The notes: generated by a model not told the origin, from the letters alone. A stretch of DNA of 64,000 nt from Anoplopoma fimbria (GCF_027596085.1 NC_072472.1:22091552-22155551); one strand, 5' to 3'; shown: positions 1 through 13,619, counted from the stretch's first letter. Translations and numbers: made by a program.

Positions 1-829
1 AAGCTGAAGAGGGAGACAAGAACGATGAGCACAGACATGTTAAAACCTTCAAAGTGTGTTCAATGTTTAACATTTATTATTAATATTGTGAAATCCATTT
101 CAATATCATTGTCCTCTCCAGCAGATAATGTGCAGAACGTTTTCTTTTGCTTATGTAAGAGCTAATGATACTTTCCAGAAAACTGACTCTTACAGTAATT
201 ATTATAAAATATACACTATGGTCAGTATTTTTTTTTAATAGAGGTGATGTTTAGAGCTGTCATTCCAGGAGATTTGTCCTCATCTAGATCCTGTGGATCG
301 GGACGTCCTTCAATTATGTTAATTTCAGGACGTTGACGTTTATCATTAAAGATCATCGTTAAAACTCACTGACATACTGACTGCTACATGACAGGAGAAT
401 GGCACACCTATGAGTCTCATTCCGGAGTGGATCATATTGTGATAAGAACATGTGCATTCCTGTAGTGCTATTTTTGATTTTTTTATTGAAACAATTCTCT
501 GGGCAATAAGACTGACATCTGAACCGTAACATCAACTCTTTTTAAACCCCCATAAAAGACACAGACCAATTTAATTTTTTTTTCAACCAAGGCGTTTTGT
601 TTTTTGAGAAAACCATCTTTGACTAAGCACACACGACATTCAGTGAGCGTATTAACCAGACAGCAGCACTTTCATTTTGCAGTTTTGACAAATTGTGTAA
701 TTATTTTGAAAAACAAAATACATTCACTTTTAAACCTTGTGAAATTTCTTGATAACGTAAATGAAAGGTATAGCTTGAAGTGCAGTTGTTTTTCCTCAAT
801 CATCCTGCGAGGTTGTAATTATTAGCACA

Positions 830-1260
830 GTGTGTCGGCATTTCATCAATGCTCATTTGAGAGCTGGGGGCTGCCTTACCAGAAAACCAAAAGGGGAAAA
901 TGTTTGCACATTCTCTCATCTCCAAATGCAATTAAAGCTGATCCAGCGGCCGAAGAAAAACTGCCCTCGATTGGCCAGCGAACAAAGATTGTGAGGCTGC
1001 CAAAGCAAGCGAGCAGGGCCTTTCTGCTATTGTGATGCAAAGTTGGTCTTTGGTAAATCAGCTTAAGGATGAGGGCGCCCCCAACTCTGGCCAGATAGAG
1101 CTTTGTAACAGACGTCTCTTAGAGCTGTTTATCAAAGGGATAGATGGATGGCTCAATCTAGCTTCTGAGCTCAGGGAATGCTGATGCGACAGGCTGATGA
1201 CTTTGTATGGCGGACTACATTAGAGAGGAGTTTATCAGCCGTTAGTCAAGTTAAGTACGG
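830..1260. promoter_or_regulatory. Candidate conserved non-coding element 1 in the HLCS intron
   Basis: This block is less AT-rich than its surroundings, free of simple repeats and of named repeat families, and dense in transcription-factor-like words (GCAATTAAAG, ATTGGCCAG, CTTTGTAACA, TTTATCAAAG). Its base composition changes at both ends. It has short open frames on the plus strand but no splice-framed coding potential. The call rests on texture only; no alignment was possible. Confidence 0.3.
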
Positions 1261-1849
1261 ATGATTATGAAAAGAAGGTTCATAATTTTTCTTGTCTGTC
1301 TTATAGAGAGCTTCAGCGACGTTGAATTTTTGTAGTCCAACAGCAAGTTAGCACCACACTGGTTCTCTTGACAAAAAGCCACCCAATTTTTCCATCCGAT
1401 TCTAGATTATTACAGAAAATAAGCCCTGTGGCAAGCCAACCTTTAGGATTCTTACACGTTTTGTTCAGCAAGATAATATTCACAAATGAACAATGCTGAC
1501 TTTTAAAGGGTGAATACAAAAAGCTAACGCAAGGCTATAAAGGAATAACACCACCGACACATGATCTCACTACACCACTACTAAGCTAAAGAAGTACTAG
1601 TGTTTTAGTGAAGACGTTTAGTCGTCTCATTTAGACACTTGTTAGCATCAGAATTTTTCAAGACATGTAAAAGCTTCAGAATTAATTTGCTCTAGTATTT
1701 ACTGACGTACTTTATATTGTAGTACAAAATGTTAAAATTTATTAAACTTGTGTTAACCAAAGACCTGATTTTAAGGCACCTAACCAGAAACCTATTAGAA
1801 AAAACCTTCACTTGGAGATGCAAGAACTTGCTGACTCATTTACGGGTTT

Positions 1850-2258
1850 TATGCAGGCGGCAACTTCTGGTTCTGCAGAGTGAAGCCAATGCGGAAGTGC
1901 CTTAAACTGGCCTTCTCTCTACTGACCAGCGGGGGGTCTCAATTGCTAGTTTCAAGTGATCTTGAATACAGCATGATGTTCATTTCGTAAATGATGGTCC
2001 ATTTAGAGTCAAATAGACCATAAAGCAGAGTATGCTTTAGGACTGGGCTACCTTGTGATTGACAGATCTCTACCAGAGCCGCATAAGGTGTCTCTATGTC
2101 ACTCCTACGCAGTCCAAATATGGTGACCTCCATTCATTGGTTGTGAAAAAACAACATGGCGATGGCAAAAACTCTAGGCTTCATAATGGCAGTCCACAAA
2201 CCAATGGGCAACGTCACGACATCTAGGTCCACATCTTATATACAGTCTTTGGTTTTAG
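1850..2258 (+). repeat. Dispersed teleost repeat, family A, copy 1
   Basis: Matches, by eye, the reverse complement of 4005-4316 and the plus strand of 45713-46005. Shared words include GCATGATGTTCATTT, GGTCCATTTAGAGTCAAATA, TTGTGATTGACAG, TTCATTGGTTG and ACAAACCAATGGG. The internal architecture is unknown to me and no transposase is visible. Probably a non-autonomous DNA element or an old SINE-like sequence. Confidence 0.7.
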
Positions 2259-3174
2259 GACTCATTCCTGCAGAACTCCATGACAATAGTCAGCTGCCCC
2301 AATGCCCAAATGTTGCTTCCTAATGGTCTTACAATGGAAGAGATGGAGGACAAAATCCACAGGCTTCATTCTGTGCAAAAATGTATAAAAAGTATGAAAA
2401 GAAAGATCTGAAGTTAAAAGGCCTCAACCATTCACTTTAGACAAATCAAGAGGTTAAAACTTACAGCCCTTTTATTACCAAACTGTTACTATCCTTCCAG
2501 TAGCTCAAGAAAGAAGAGCAAAGAGGGGATTTTATACTAAACGAGCTTAACATTGGTAGACACCCACTAGATGTGAACATCTCAGACTGCTGAAGCCCAT
2601 TAGGAGGAGATCTCCTACTGGCCAATGTAAACAGAAGGAGTGATTACAGCAAGCACAATCTGACTCAATCTTCATACGGACACCTGACATTTGTTTGAAA
2701 TGTGAACCTATCCTTTTAGTTCACCTGTGCAGTGGTTATTTCTTAACAACGTTCTTTGCAAATCCTTTAATCTATGCAAATATGTTGGCCAGACTCGCAT
2801 AGCTCGGGGGCGAATGAAAACATTTGGGGGGAGATGTTTCTGAAAAAGCTCACGGCTTCAGGAATTTGTTCACTTAGCTGAAGCTGATCACACTGGACGT
2901 TTTGCGTGGCGCTTCTGCAGCCAAGTAACTGCCAACATGTGCTCACTAATGAAAGACAAAAAAAAAAACAAGACCCTGGGTCTCTGCTGTCAGAAACTTA
3001 TCGTCTTTAGCCTCAGAGTGAAGGAAGTCCTCATGAAAACGGAATAATAATAGCCAACTACATATGCAGAAAACTGGGAAAAACAAGGCTGAAATGTATT
3101 ATTTTTTCCCTATGTGATTGAATTATGTTGGAGTACAAATCTTTAAACAAGCATATGAAATATTTCAATATGAA

Positions 3175-3500
3175 CCGATAAACACACACCACTTGGAGGG
3201 GTGGAACTGGGTCGCCGTGTGAGATCTTAATGTATGCTGCATTAGCTGGAGCATGACCCCGCTGAGGGTGAGGCTGGTTAGGAGGTGCTTAGTCCCTGCT
3301 GAGGCTGTAACTGGGGGGATGCTGCTGTTTGGCAGGACCACCGGAGAATCGGCCCCGTCCGTGACTGACAGGTCTCTGCCGACAATCAGCCCCACGCGGA
3401 GAACTGGACCAGGGGCCCAGCTGGCTCTCCGGAGTCCTCGAGCTTCAGAAAATGAGCTTTATATAAGAGGAGCCGGACCTAACAAGACAAGTGAGTCCAC
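3175..3500. other. GC-rich non-repetitive block, possible regulatory element
   Basis: An isolated GC-rich island within AT-rich intron sequence, open in one frame on each strand (3165-3395 minus; 3253-3519 plus). Neither translation resembles a family I know. A TATA-like TATATAAGAGG sits at about 3460-3470. It could be a regulatory element or an unspliced non-coding exon. Nothing proves transcription. Confidence 0.25.
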
Positions 3501-4004
3501 CGCTGACCGACTCTTCTGATATGGCAGTGGTGTCTGCACCAGAGTGGGGGACACAGGACGGGACTGGGATTACTATTTGGGAAACACCCTGTTCAGTTTG
3601 TGAGGACCTGAACTATAAAATGGATACATTTCTACACTGCAAAACACCAAGACGTCAGTCCTGATATATTTTATTCCCATCCGATCTGATCCCTACACAA
3701 AAAAACATCAACAATCATTCTCATGTTGAAAATGTTGACGCGATAACGTTATGGATTGTGCATTGGACTTCCCTCGTGCACAATATGATCCAATAAGCAT
3801 CTGTCCTGACTGATTATAGATATATTACATACATCTCTCTGGACTCCCATCCATCTTAGAAGCTTTCTTTGTGTTACAACCAAGTGACATGACAGATGTT
3901 TGAAGTGAACAGGCACAAGTAACACAAGCAGTCAGACAATCACAAAGTGTGTGAACAAACTTCCAAGTCACACCTTTTTTTAAACAAAATTAGCAGAAAT
4001 ATGT

Positions 4005-4316
4005 ACATTCTTTACACACCGCAAGACAGTAGACTGCCTAAAAGAAATGGATATAGTCATCTAGACTTCACCCATTGGTTTGTTGACTGTAGTTATAAAG
4101 CCTGGAGTTCGGGGATTTGCCATCTTGGCTTTTTTGCAACCGATGAATGGAAGTTACCATATTTGGAATGTGGAGGAGTGACTTAGTGACGGAGGATACG
4201 GCTCTGGTAGCAGCAGCGACCTGTCAATCACAGTAAACTCGCCTCAAAGCATACTCTACTTTATGGTCTATTTGACTCTAAATGGACCATAATTTACTAA
4301 ATGAACATCATGGAAC
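4005..4316 (-). repeat. Dispersed teleost repeat, family A, copy 2
   Basis: Inverted relative to copy 1, from which it lies about 1.75 kb away, so the pair could form an inverted-repeat structure. It keeps the CCATTGGTTTGTTGACTG and GACTCTAAATGGACC words that are the complements of copy 1. Confidence 0.7.
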
Positions 4317-5150
4317 AGAGGAAAGATTAACAAAGATGATCTTGATGAGTTTTACTTTAGTTCAGTTTAGTTTGAAAGAAGCATGTTTCATTGATCAGCA
4401 AGGTAAAATTGTCGGAGCGGAGTCTGGTGGCTTTTGAGGGGCGCAAATTAATTGCATGTTTTGCACGTTGATATATTATAATAATTGTCCAATTAGGCAC
4501 CCTGCAGAGTCATGTGTCCCGGGAATGAATGCAGATTGTAACCTTTCCTACTGAAGATAATAGCCAGATGTTAGCGGGTTTGTTTTGTCCAGTTGGAAAG
4601 GGGCTTTTGTGAAACAGAGGATAAAACAAAGGACAACTGTAAAATAATTACCCAAAAGATACGCTATAAACAATTTACAGACCCACGTCCTGTGTCAGCT
4701 TTTACCTATGGTACATATCAGTATTTGTAGTTTATCATCTTAATAGTTCTGAATCAGAACCTTGTGGAAAATAAGGTGACAAGTGAAATGCTTTTTTAAT
4801 TTCTGACTGTATTAATCAGAGTTAACTCATATCTACCTTAGTGCTTGTGTAGAAGTATTGGTAGATCCCTGGTTTTAAATGACTAGCCTATGTGTATTAT
4901 ATTACTGCTCTGCTGTGTTTCTGCTCAGACATTAAGGACCACACTCCACGGCATCGGGTCAGTGGACCAAATCCCCAACCCTTTACGTTGGAAAGTGCCT
5001 CATTCAGAGATGAAAGTCCCCGGCCAACATGTCCATCCCGACATGCAAAGAAGCACAAATTTATCTCTGGAACTCAATTATGAGATCAGTGACGAATCTT
5101 GTGTCTTAACACCTTAATGCTCTTACTCACTCAATGGGCGGTTGTCAATA

Positions 5151-5201
5151 GAGGAGGAGGAGGAGGAGGAGGAGGAGGAGGAGGAGGAGGAGGAGGAGGA
5201 G
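5151..5201 (+). repeat. (GGA)n microsatellite
   Basis: Seventeen uninterrupted triplets of a purine-only repeat. It produces spurious polyglycine and polyleucine frames. Purine-pyrimidine asymmetry of this kind can form triplex DNA. Confidence 0.95.
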
Positions 5202-6475
5202 AAGGAGTGCTGTGTCTCCATGTGTTCCAGCGTACTCCAGCTCCAGGCTGGAACGTCGGGGGCAATTGCATTCCTCTAGAAAGTTAATCTCATTTTGAAA
5301 GCACCTCCAACTGAGTGTTACAGAGGCCACCATAAGCCCAGAGAAAAGCCTAAAATGTATTTAAAAATTTGCATTCATGTCAATAAAGGGATGCAAAAGT
5401 GGCAATAAGAAAAAGATTGCAGATGTAGGAAGGAGTGAAAATGAATACACAAGTCGAGACCATGTAGCGCTGGAGTTATTGTACCAGTTTCTCTGTCCGT
5501 CTCACCCACAGAACCTCGTCTGAAGACTCAGAGGAGACATCCTTACCCACTGTTCCAAATAGTAAACAAACAACGACACATAGCCGCAAAGATTTGGATT
5601 GGGACTCTATCCCACTCTGGTTAACATCTCCTATTAGCTAGTTAATCATAAATAAATGACAAAAAGTGAGAGAAAATATATTCTACTTCTGTATCCCTTT
5701 TAAGACCCAAACCAAGAACGAATGAATCCTACCAACAAGAATCGCCCCTATTAAACTATTAAAAGTTCCTTTCATTACCATGCACGCACGCACTAGTTGA
5801 TTCTATTTGAATGTCACACACACCAGACTTATTTTATTTAAAAAAGAACATAATCAGGTTAAACTCTGAACATTTGTAAGGATCCAGGACGTGTTGATCA
5901 TAGGGGATTCTCTCATTAGGCAGCTGCATTGATCAGTAACAGCTGTTAATGAACTATGCTCAAAGCAGATCTAGATGAGGCCCTTCCAGATGTGGCTTCT
6001 GGCCTCTCCAGGCCTGGAACAAACCAGCTGGCTAGTGGGAGCCACCTTTAAGATTACAGCCCGGGTTATGTGTATACATCTGAAAACCGGAGAATTTTGG
6101 AATATAAAATGTACTATGTACATTTCTAAACAGCTTACAGCTTGCTACTTCTCTTGAGGCTGTGCAATTACGGGTTTGGGGTTTGATAGCATCACGTTAA
6201 AGAGCCACATGCTGCTTATGGTGTTTGTTATTGAAGTGGCAAAAGCGCGGCTACCTGAACAATCCTATTTGCTAATAAGAACTGGAGTTAGAGCCTTAAA
6301 CTAAAGCCCACTTTTCTACTCATTGAATCAAGAATCACAATTCCCAAAGATTCAAATCTGTAGTCAAAGTTCAAGCAGGAAGTTGGTCTGTAAACTGTGA
6401 TATCTATTTTGTGTGTGTGTGCATATATATTTATATGATTGTTTAAAACTACCAAAAAACGAACAAAGTTGTAAT

Positions 6476-6716
6476 TAGGGTTGCAGCAAACAGTTATTTG
6501 TTGCTTTTCTTCCCTCCAATAAATCGATTGTTTTGATGTTTGGTCCATAAACTGGCAAAAAAATGTGAAAAATGTCTCATAGACTCCAAGGTGACCTCTT
6601 CAAATGTCTTGTGTTGTTTCACCAAAATCGAGCTAAGCTAAAACCAGGGAATTTCTGCAAATGATAGACGGTTCACTGATTATCATAATGATAATTCTAC
6701 GCGTTGCAGCTCTGGT
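6476..6716. mobile_element. hAT-type MITE, family B copy 1
   Basis: The ends are imperfect inverted repeats: AGGGTTGCAGC on the left and GCGTTGCAGCTCT on the right. The internal words AATCGATTG, GGTCCATAAACTGGC, GTGAAAAATGTC and CCTCTTCAAATGTCTTGTG are typical of the widespread teleost element whose ends read GTTGCAGCTCTA. No coding capacity. Confidence 0.55.
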
Positions 6717-7479
6717 TGAAGCAAAGTGTGTTCAATTGAAAAAAAAAGAGAAAAAGGCAGGTTATTCGAGAGAGAAAGTGATCAAAAGCCACCCAGACAG
6801 GGAGAACGTGGACCCTCTGTGGTGTTAAGATCCATTTCATCTCCTCAGATCACTCTGTGACCGTTGTCCTCAACTCATTCCAACAAGACCAGGAACAAAG
6901 AGATACAAAGTAGCGTGTTTGACAGATAGAGAGCTAAAGGCATTGTCCCAGGAGGAAGAGCATGGGCCCTCTAAATCCCCGCTCAGGACTCTTTGTTTTA
7001 AGGGGACGGCTAAGCCACAGGGGTCACCCTCCGGGACGCAGCGGGTCAGGAGGATAAACGGCCACCAGCCGAGTCAGCTGTGACGGAAGAAAGGTGGAGG
7101 AGGACCTGTGATCGCGTCTTTCTCACACAACACAGTGAGGCGACGCAAAACAAAAAGAAGAGAGGGGGGGGGGGGGGGGCTCTGCTTTCCTTAAAGCAGC
7201 CTTCTCACACAGACTTGATAGAGACGTTTTCAAACTGCACTTTGGAAGTAAAGGTGAGTAACATTCACAGAAAGATGTATAGATACAAATCCAGTAAAGA
7301 TTGAATATAACAGATACATAATGGAATTTAAATGGAAGCATTTGATGTGGTCAGTTAAGATACAATTTTCTGAAAGCCATTTATCTCCCAAACCGTTCTA
7401 CCAACCCACCAAAAAAAAAAAATCTCACTTCCCAGATTAAAATATCTCAGATTAAAAGATTATTTCTGCCGTCGATGCT

Positions 7480-7800
7480 CATTTTTGAAACAGGATTTGC
7501 CGTGCATAAGCTCGTTTGCATTGATCATCCGGCGGCATCAAAGGGGGTGATCAATAAGGGAGGACAAACTAATCTGTAAATGTGATTAATTGAGCTAATC
7601 CTGTTTACCAAGGGACAGCAGAAATTATCATTTCCAAATAGCACTATTGGAAGTGATCAATGAGAGAGGGCTGCTCCATTAACGGGGGGCAGCTGAGGCC
7701 CCGATGGATGACCTTGCTCTCGCTGGCTGCTTGTCTGGTCCATGGCCGCCTGGTCTGGCTGAGGTTCCGGGCAGCGACACTCAATCGTCCATTACACTGA
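7480..7800. promoter_or_regulatory. Candidate conserved non-coding element 2 in the HLCS intron
   Basis: Contains clustered homeodomain-like and forkhead-like words (TTGCATTGATC, TGATTAATTGAGC, CTGTTTACC, TGATCAATGAG) in a repeat-free stretch that turns GC-rich at its right half (7680-7780). This texture is common in developmental enhancers inside large vertebrate introns. In human, HLCS neighbours the developmental gene SIM2, which makes a regulatory role plausible but unproven. Confidence 0.35.
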
Positions 7801-10019
7801 CTACATTTCTAAAAAACGTCCACTTTCTGCGTTTTGTGTGGCTAAAGCAGGTGTCCTCTTATTGACTTCCTGCAGTTTAAATCCCGGTCCCTAACAGCTG
7901 CCGTACTGTTGGGCAGAAAACATTGAAACATGAAAAAATTTCACCTGAGATGAAAGTCAATTTTAAAAACTGTGGAAGGACCCAGTCTACTTAGGTTTCA
8001 TCATATTCTGATCAAAAAACAGCACAGCGATATATGGATGTCAGCAGTCGCCAGAGAAGAAACCACAGAAGAGACCACTGTTCGCAGTATGTTGTTAACG
8101 ATAACTTCCATATTCGTAAAAGGTGTCATGTCAGTACAACCACGTGCTCCAAATGTCCCTGACCATTTCAATGTACCAAGACAACACAAATTAATATAGG
8201 AATACGTAGAATGTGAGCACAATATTAACATTTTTTTTTTTACTTGTTAATACTCAGGCCTGAGCCAGATTACTTTTTAGTTAGGAGGGCACGATTAAGT
8301 TTCATATTTATTCTCATTATTACCTACCCTTGCTCTTCCTCGTTATTGGTAGTATTTAGGTTAATTTAGTAAAAAAGAAAAGAAAATATTGATATCTTGT
8401 GGTAAAGAGGTAGAAATTAAACACCGAAGTACGGGTTACATTTTGCTGTACCTTGTCGTTTGAAAGTGCGTTCATCATTTACAGTATTCATTGCAAAAAA
8501 AAAAAGTAAGTCCTGAGGAGTCATGCCCAGTCCCGCCTTTTTGCGACATAAGGTCTTTTATTGGAGTTTACCTTGTACTGTTCTTTACTGGTGAACACTT
8601 TTCTAATCAATTAAATCACCTGAATTGATTGACACAAGGCCTTCATGTAGCTTTCACTGGCCCCTGAGGGTCCTCCAATCAGACTTTATCAGGGATGTCA
8701 TCATGTTTCTATATCTTGGCAATGTACTTGGTGAATGCAATGTTATAATTACTGATAGAAACAATGGCCACACCTCTGAAGATAATATCCCCGTTGTACT
8801 GAAGAAGAATGATCCTTTAAGGCGTTGGGACAATTTGCTCACAGCACAAGTAATGTGAAGTTTTTACGAGGTTATGTATAAGTATAAAACTAGTCAAATA
8901 TATATATGATTAACCAATCAGAACAGATTCTATGGTCGTTTGGTAGACTACATGTACTTTTTGGATGTAAACAGACGCAACCGTCTGCTAACAGGTTGGT
9001 GTAGTCTCGGTGAAGCTGAAATGAAAACCGGCACGTTGTGGACCCTTCATGGGACTCCGTGACCCCCTCACCACCACGGGGCTCCAGAGTATAACATACC
9101 TTCCACTGGACATAAAAAGTTCAAGTCAAACACTGCACCATATGTTCCCCAGGATAAGAAACGGGGACATTTAGGCATCTGCTTACAATCTTTTATAATT
9201 GCAGGTGGAGCATGCAAGGTCAATTGGGCCAATTTGATTTTTATGGTGGAACCTATTGCCGCAGTTATGAAGAATCCATTTTCTCTGTTCCAACCCCCCC
9301 CCCCCCCCCCCCATGCGTGTTCTGCGGTTTGGTTTTTTTTTTCACAGGAAACAGGACTCTAATTCCGTACAGTGTCAGTTTGGATATTGGATTGCTTGTC
9401 AAAACAAACATTGACTGCCAGGTTTTTTTGTTTTTTTTGGCCCAACAACTGGAACAGCTTTAAGTAGAAGAATCCGTTGTTTGGTTTGTTTTTCTATTCA
9501 GATTTGCAGAGTATGAAGGTGTAACATTGCCATTGCTCAGTTCTGTTCATGCAACTCTCTGCCTCGACTGTGAAATTACGACAGAGTTTAAGGAAAAATT
9601 AAAGAAATGACCTTCCAAATGTGTGGACGGCAAGGAAAACAAAATTTGTAATAGCAGAAGTATTAAGGAAAATAACCAGAATTACATTTACAACAATCTC
9701 TGCCTGTCTTCCTTTATGCATCGGGGGAAAATAAAAAGGGTGGGGGAAAAAAGAATACAAAAGTGAAAGTGGGCCCTTGGGTTTTCATGTCTGAGCCTGA
9801 AGCTCTTACAAGAGCAAGTCAACAAGTAGGAAGTGTGTTGCTCCAGGCGCAGGGATCAAGTTCAGCCGAGCAGGAAAAGAATCATTACGCTCTCTGGAGC
9901 AGCCAAGTGGTGTTAGAAAACCCCTGTAGTCTCTTCTCCCAGCGTTTTCACAAATAAACACCTCCACTATCCTTAACCAAACACTAACAGCTTGTTGCTG
10001 ACACACACTCACAGACAAA

Positions 10020-10095
10020 CAGGGCTGGAACTATTAGTTGATAAATTGATTATTTATTGGGAGGAGAAAATTAACCGGCAACTATTCTGAGGAGC
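10020..10095. mobile_element. Fragment of family B hAT-type MITE
   Basis: A short degraded piece (GGGCTGGAACTATTAGTTG, AAATTGATTATTTATTG) resembling the left end of the 6476-6716 element. The right end is missing. Confidence 0.35.
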
Positions 10096-10599
10096 TATTA
10101 ATAAGTTAAAGTGTTAAACATTATCTGGTCCCAGGTCTTCTAAAGTGAGGATTTATCATCATTGTCAATTCAATATATTTGATTTGAACCGGTGGTTAGA
10201 CAACATTATATATATTCTGTATTTGGCTCTAAGAAAATTAGATTTAAATATTTCAATTAAGACTGAAGATGAAATGAAAAATTATACATTTGTTGACACT
10301 GTACCTTGTAGAACTACTTCTGTTGTGTTTACTGACATGAAGGGCTAGGTGTATTTAAAAAAGATTCAAATAATACAACTGATGCTGAGGTTAAGTATGA
10401 TGTACTTTGTTTTGGATGCCTTGCTTAGAGAATTTTTTTTTTTATTTGATAAAAGAAGCCCAAATTTCTCAAATATTCAATTCGGCCTAAATACAAGGAG
10501 CTGCACTTTGCATGAATAAGAGAGTTTCAAATTTCGAATGAAAGCAGAAAGTAAATTACAATACGAGCAAGCATTTGATCATGGCTTTCCTTACGTCAG

Positions 10600-10700
10600 T
10601 TTTTGAAGTAGAGCGTGTTGTCCACTAATCGTTAGATCGGTGGTTCGATCGCCAGCTCTTTTAGTCCGCATCTATAAATGCAAGTACAACTTACTTTTTA
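10600..10700 (+). mobile_element. tRNA-derived SINE head fragment
   Basis: A box-B-like GGTTCGATCGCC lies at about 10640-10651, preceded by GAGCGTGTTGTCCACTAATCG, the head of a common fish tRNA-derived SINE. Tail and precise ends are not visible. Confidence 0.45.
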
Positions 10701-10776
10701 CCATGAGTACTGTAATGATTGACCAGTACACTCAGTATAACAGGATACTGTATGAAAATGTGGCTAAGAATCACAT

Positions 10777-11098
10777 TTTAAGGAATAGTTTGACATTTAA
10801 AAAAAAAAAAAAGCTAAGCGGGCAAACAGCAGAGACCCCACAATTGTATTGCTGTTTAGAGCAAAGAAACAGTCCGGCACATAACACCATATGAGACCAC
10901 AATGTGCTGTTTTTTAGACATTGTGTTAATGCTGGGAAGATCCAGGCTAGCTGTTTCCCTGTTTCCAGTCTTTGTGCTAAGCTAAGCTAAGCTAACCAGC
11001 TGCTGGCTGTGGTCCATAGTAAAAACAAAGAGGTGTATCGATCTCCTCCACTAGAAAGCAAGTAGGCGCATTTCCGAAATGACAAACCATTCCTTTAA
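10777..11098. mobile_element. MITE with about 20-bp imperfect terminal inverted repeats
   Basis: The left end TTTAAGGAATAGTTTGACATTT and right end AAATGACAAACCATTCCTTTAA (written 5' to 3' on the plus strand) are inverted repeats with a few mismatches. Inside is a GCTAAGCTAAGCTAAGC run, a typical teleost interspersed motif, and AGACCCCACAATTG. No open frame of note. Confidence 0.7.
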
Positions 11099-11159
11099 CA
11101 ACGTATATATTTAAATATTAACCATGAAGACTGCACTGAAAGGCATTCAGTATACCGGC

Positions 11160-11535
11160 CCCCCTGTACTAGCTGTTGAACTGAGACATCGCTGTGTCCT
11201 TAGGAGTGTGAAGCTGCTCACTAAAAAGCATTGCTATTCCAGTTGGGTGTGACCTTGTGAGAACACTATCCTGTGTCTCGGCACTGGCTATTATTAGCCT
11301 GCTCCCCGCCAAACAAAGCATTAAGACCCTGGACAAACACGCGGTCCGCCAGCCATTGAGCCTCGGCTTCCGGCCTCTGCACTCAAGTGCGGCCGAAACC
11401 CGTGTTTTCATCAGCTCCTCCGTTTCGGGCAGCGATGACCTACAGGCGCTTCGCCTCCAAATAAATTCCCTCTCTGCCCATTAGGCCCTCTCAATCCTTT
11501 ATTTGTGCTGCGGATATAAGAAAAGCCACAGTCAT
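11160..11535. promoter_or_regulatory. Candidate conserved non-coding element 3 in the HLCS intron
   Basis: A GC-richer, repeat-free stretch directly after the MITE ending at 11098, with sharp change to AT-rich DNA after 11640. It is open for 75-80 codons on both strands, which follows from the composition; neither frame resembles a protein family or has usable splice sites at its ends. It includes TGGCTATTATTAGCC, a CArG-like or homeodomain-like word, near 11285. Confidence 0.3.
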
Positions 11536-12594
11536 TGTCCTCTCAAAGGACTCTAATAACTGACTTGTCTGAAATTCATCATCTGTTTGACTGTTTGCTT
11601 ATTTGATTAACAATAAATCCCTATTTTCTCAAATAAGATATACGATTCCATCAACATCCTCAGGAATTTAACGGTAATAAAAGGTCTGGGTTCATCAGCA
11701 TGTGCAGCGTCAAGAACAGCAACAACCTCTACTTACTAAAGCTACTGTAAGTGAATATGAAATGTTTGCCTGTTATTTCAGGAGCAGAGAATAGAAGTGC
11801 CGTGGCTTCACAGAATTTTTAAAGGCAAGCGAAGGCCTTTCCACCTTTGTGACCACTGACTCAGCAGTTTATTGGTTTTGCATTGCGTTAATGCTATAAT
11901 ATAATGTAATATAATATGATATATGTATATAATATAATATAACATAAAACAATTTAATTGAATACAATATTATATAGTATTTTTCTATTGTATTGTATTC
12001 TAGCATTTTTGATATAGTGCTGCAGGGTTGACTGGTTCCCTCTATAAAAGGCCAATGGGATTTTTCATTAGATTTTGGATAATTGCTTAAAATAAAATCT
12101 ACAACAAACTAATATTTATGATACTTACTTATAATACTTACTAATACCTATAATACTTACATTTTGTCCAACAAGATAATGCAAAATCAGAAATGAACAC
12201 CACTTTCATGATTTTTTGAGGCATAAAATAAATCGGCAGAACAAAAAAGCCTAAACCACGGTCACGTGACTTCTCGTCATTGACTTTGAGATGAGAGAAC
12301 GGGACAATGCAAAAATGCTGACCCATTTCGTGGTTTAAGGGCTCATTCCTGCATCACTATAATGTGTGTATGCTTTGATTGTGACCTGCAAACATCAGAT
12401 GGAAGAAGAGCTTTTTCGCATAGGATACGTTATAAAACATCTTCCTAGAAAATTGTGACATAAAATAATTTACATCTATAAAAGAAATGTACACTTTTAA
12501 TAACAGAAAGTTTCTCCGACAATGAGAAACATAACAAAGGCCTAATGTGTCTCAAACTGAGATTATTCACATTTATATGTCTTCTCATCCCAAC

Positions 12595-13073
12595 TCTTCA
12601 CCAACCTTAAGAAATAATCTATGCAACGCTCACAGGAAGTTGAGAACGCTGCTGCTAAGTTTCTGAGCAGCTCATTCAAAAGTTGTCTGTGACACCACTC
12701 TTGATCTCATTTCAATTAATTTTGATTCCAGGTGCTTGTGATCACAGATGGATCACCAGTAGGTCTCTGCTAACACAGAGAGACTACCTGGTCTCCAGGA
12801 TTAAAGCTAACAGAGACTGAGCTTTGGAACTCTCTGCCTTTAGAATGAAGATCTGTGGACAATGTGGACACTTTCAAAAAGCAGCTCAGACCCAACTGTT
12901 TACACTTTCCGTTGTGTAGTTTTATACTTTTGTATTTTTAGTAATTTACGTTTAGTGGTGTTTTACTCTTAATGTCTGTTGCCTTATTTACTTTATTTAT
13001 TTATTTTGCTATTTGTGATGTTGTGATCTTGAAAGGTGCTATACCTAAATGTAAAATAAAATTAAGTTTCTCT
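12595..13073 (+). mobile_element. Degenerate 3' end of an L2/Rex1-like LINE
   Basis: Reading plus strand, the words around 12820-12900 decay from the LINE reverse-transcriptase C-terminus pattern (a WNSLP-like segment, then TFKKQLRP-like). They are followed by a T-rich 3' untranslated region ending in GATCTTGAAAGGTGCTATACC, a classic fish LINE tail. There are many stops; a dead fragment. Confidence 0.6.
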
Positions 13074-13619
13074 TTTTAGACTATGACTAAAATTAAATCA
13101 AAATAAGGTGGAAAAAATACACTTAAAAGGGTTACGTCCACAAAAACCTGAATTCATCCATAAAGTTGGGTGAATTACAAGAGGCCGATACAAAATAACA
13201 GTCAAAATTGGAGCAGCAGAAGCAGAGACTCCAGACGTTCTTAATACGATTTAAAACTCCCATAACAATGGATCATGCAAAGCACATGTCTGTGATTTGT
13301 ATTCTCCAAGCCCAAGCTCTAATTGATCCAAGTGACTCAGACCTGACAGAGAGGACATTCAAAATTGTGAGTATTATCCAACAGAAACATTAGTTATATA
13401 CTAGTAAATCATCAGTGGTGACTGAGCAAAAACTGTACGTTAGCTCCCGCTAGCATTGCTCTAAAACGTTTTACATCTGTCAATTCTACGAGGCGTATTC
13501 TCTCTGAAAGTATTCTGTATCATACTGAACACTTAATAAACACCAACGCTGGAAGAAATAAAACAGACATTCCTTAATAATAACATTAATCAAGGCTGGT
13601 CCAGGGAGACATCTGGAAA

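Noticed and set aside
3165..3395. Minus frame starting MGLIV, superficially like HLCS MGLIVIAARQ
   Set aside because: Similarity ends after five residues; no GRGGNVW or other catalytic motif follows.
9212..9463. Frame with polyproline
   Set aside because: Driven by the poly-C run at 9296-9312 and T-runs; no other support.
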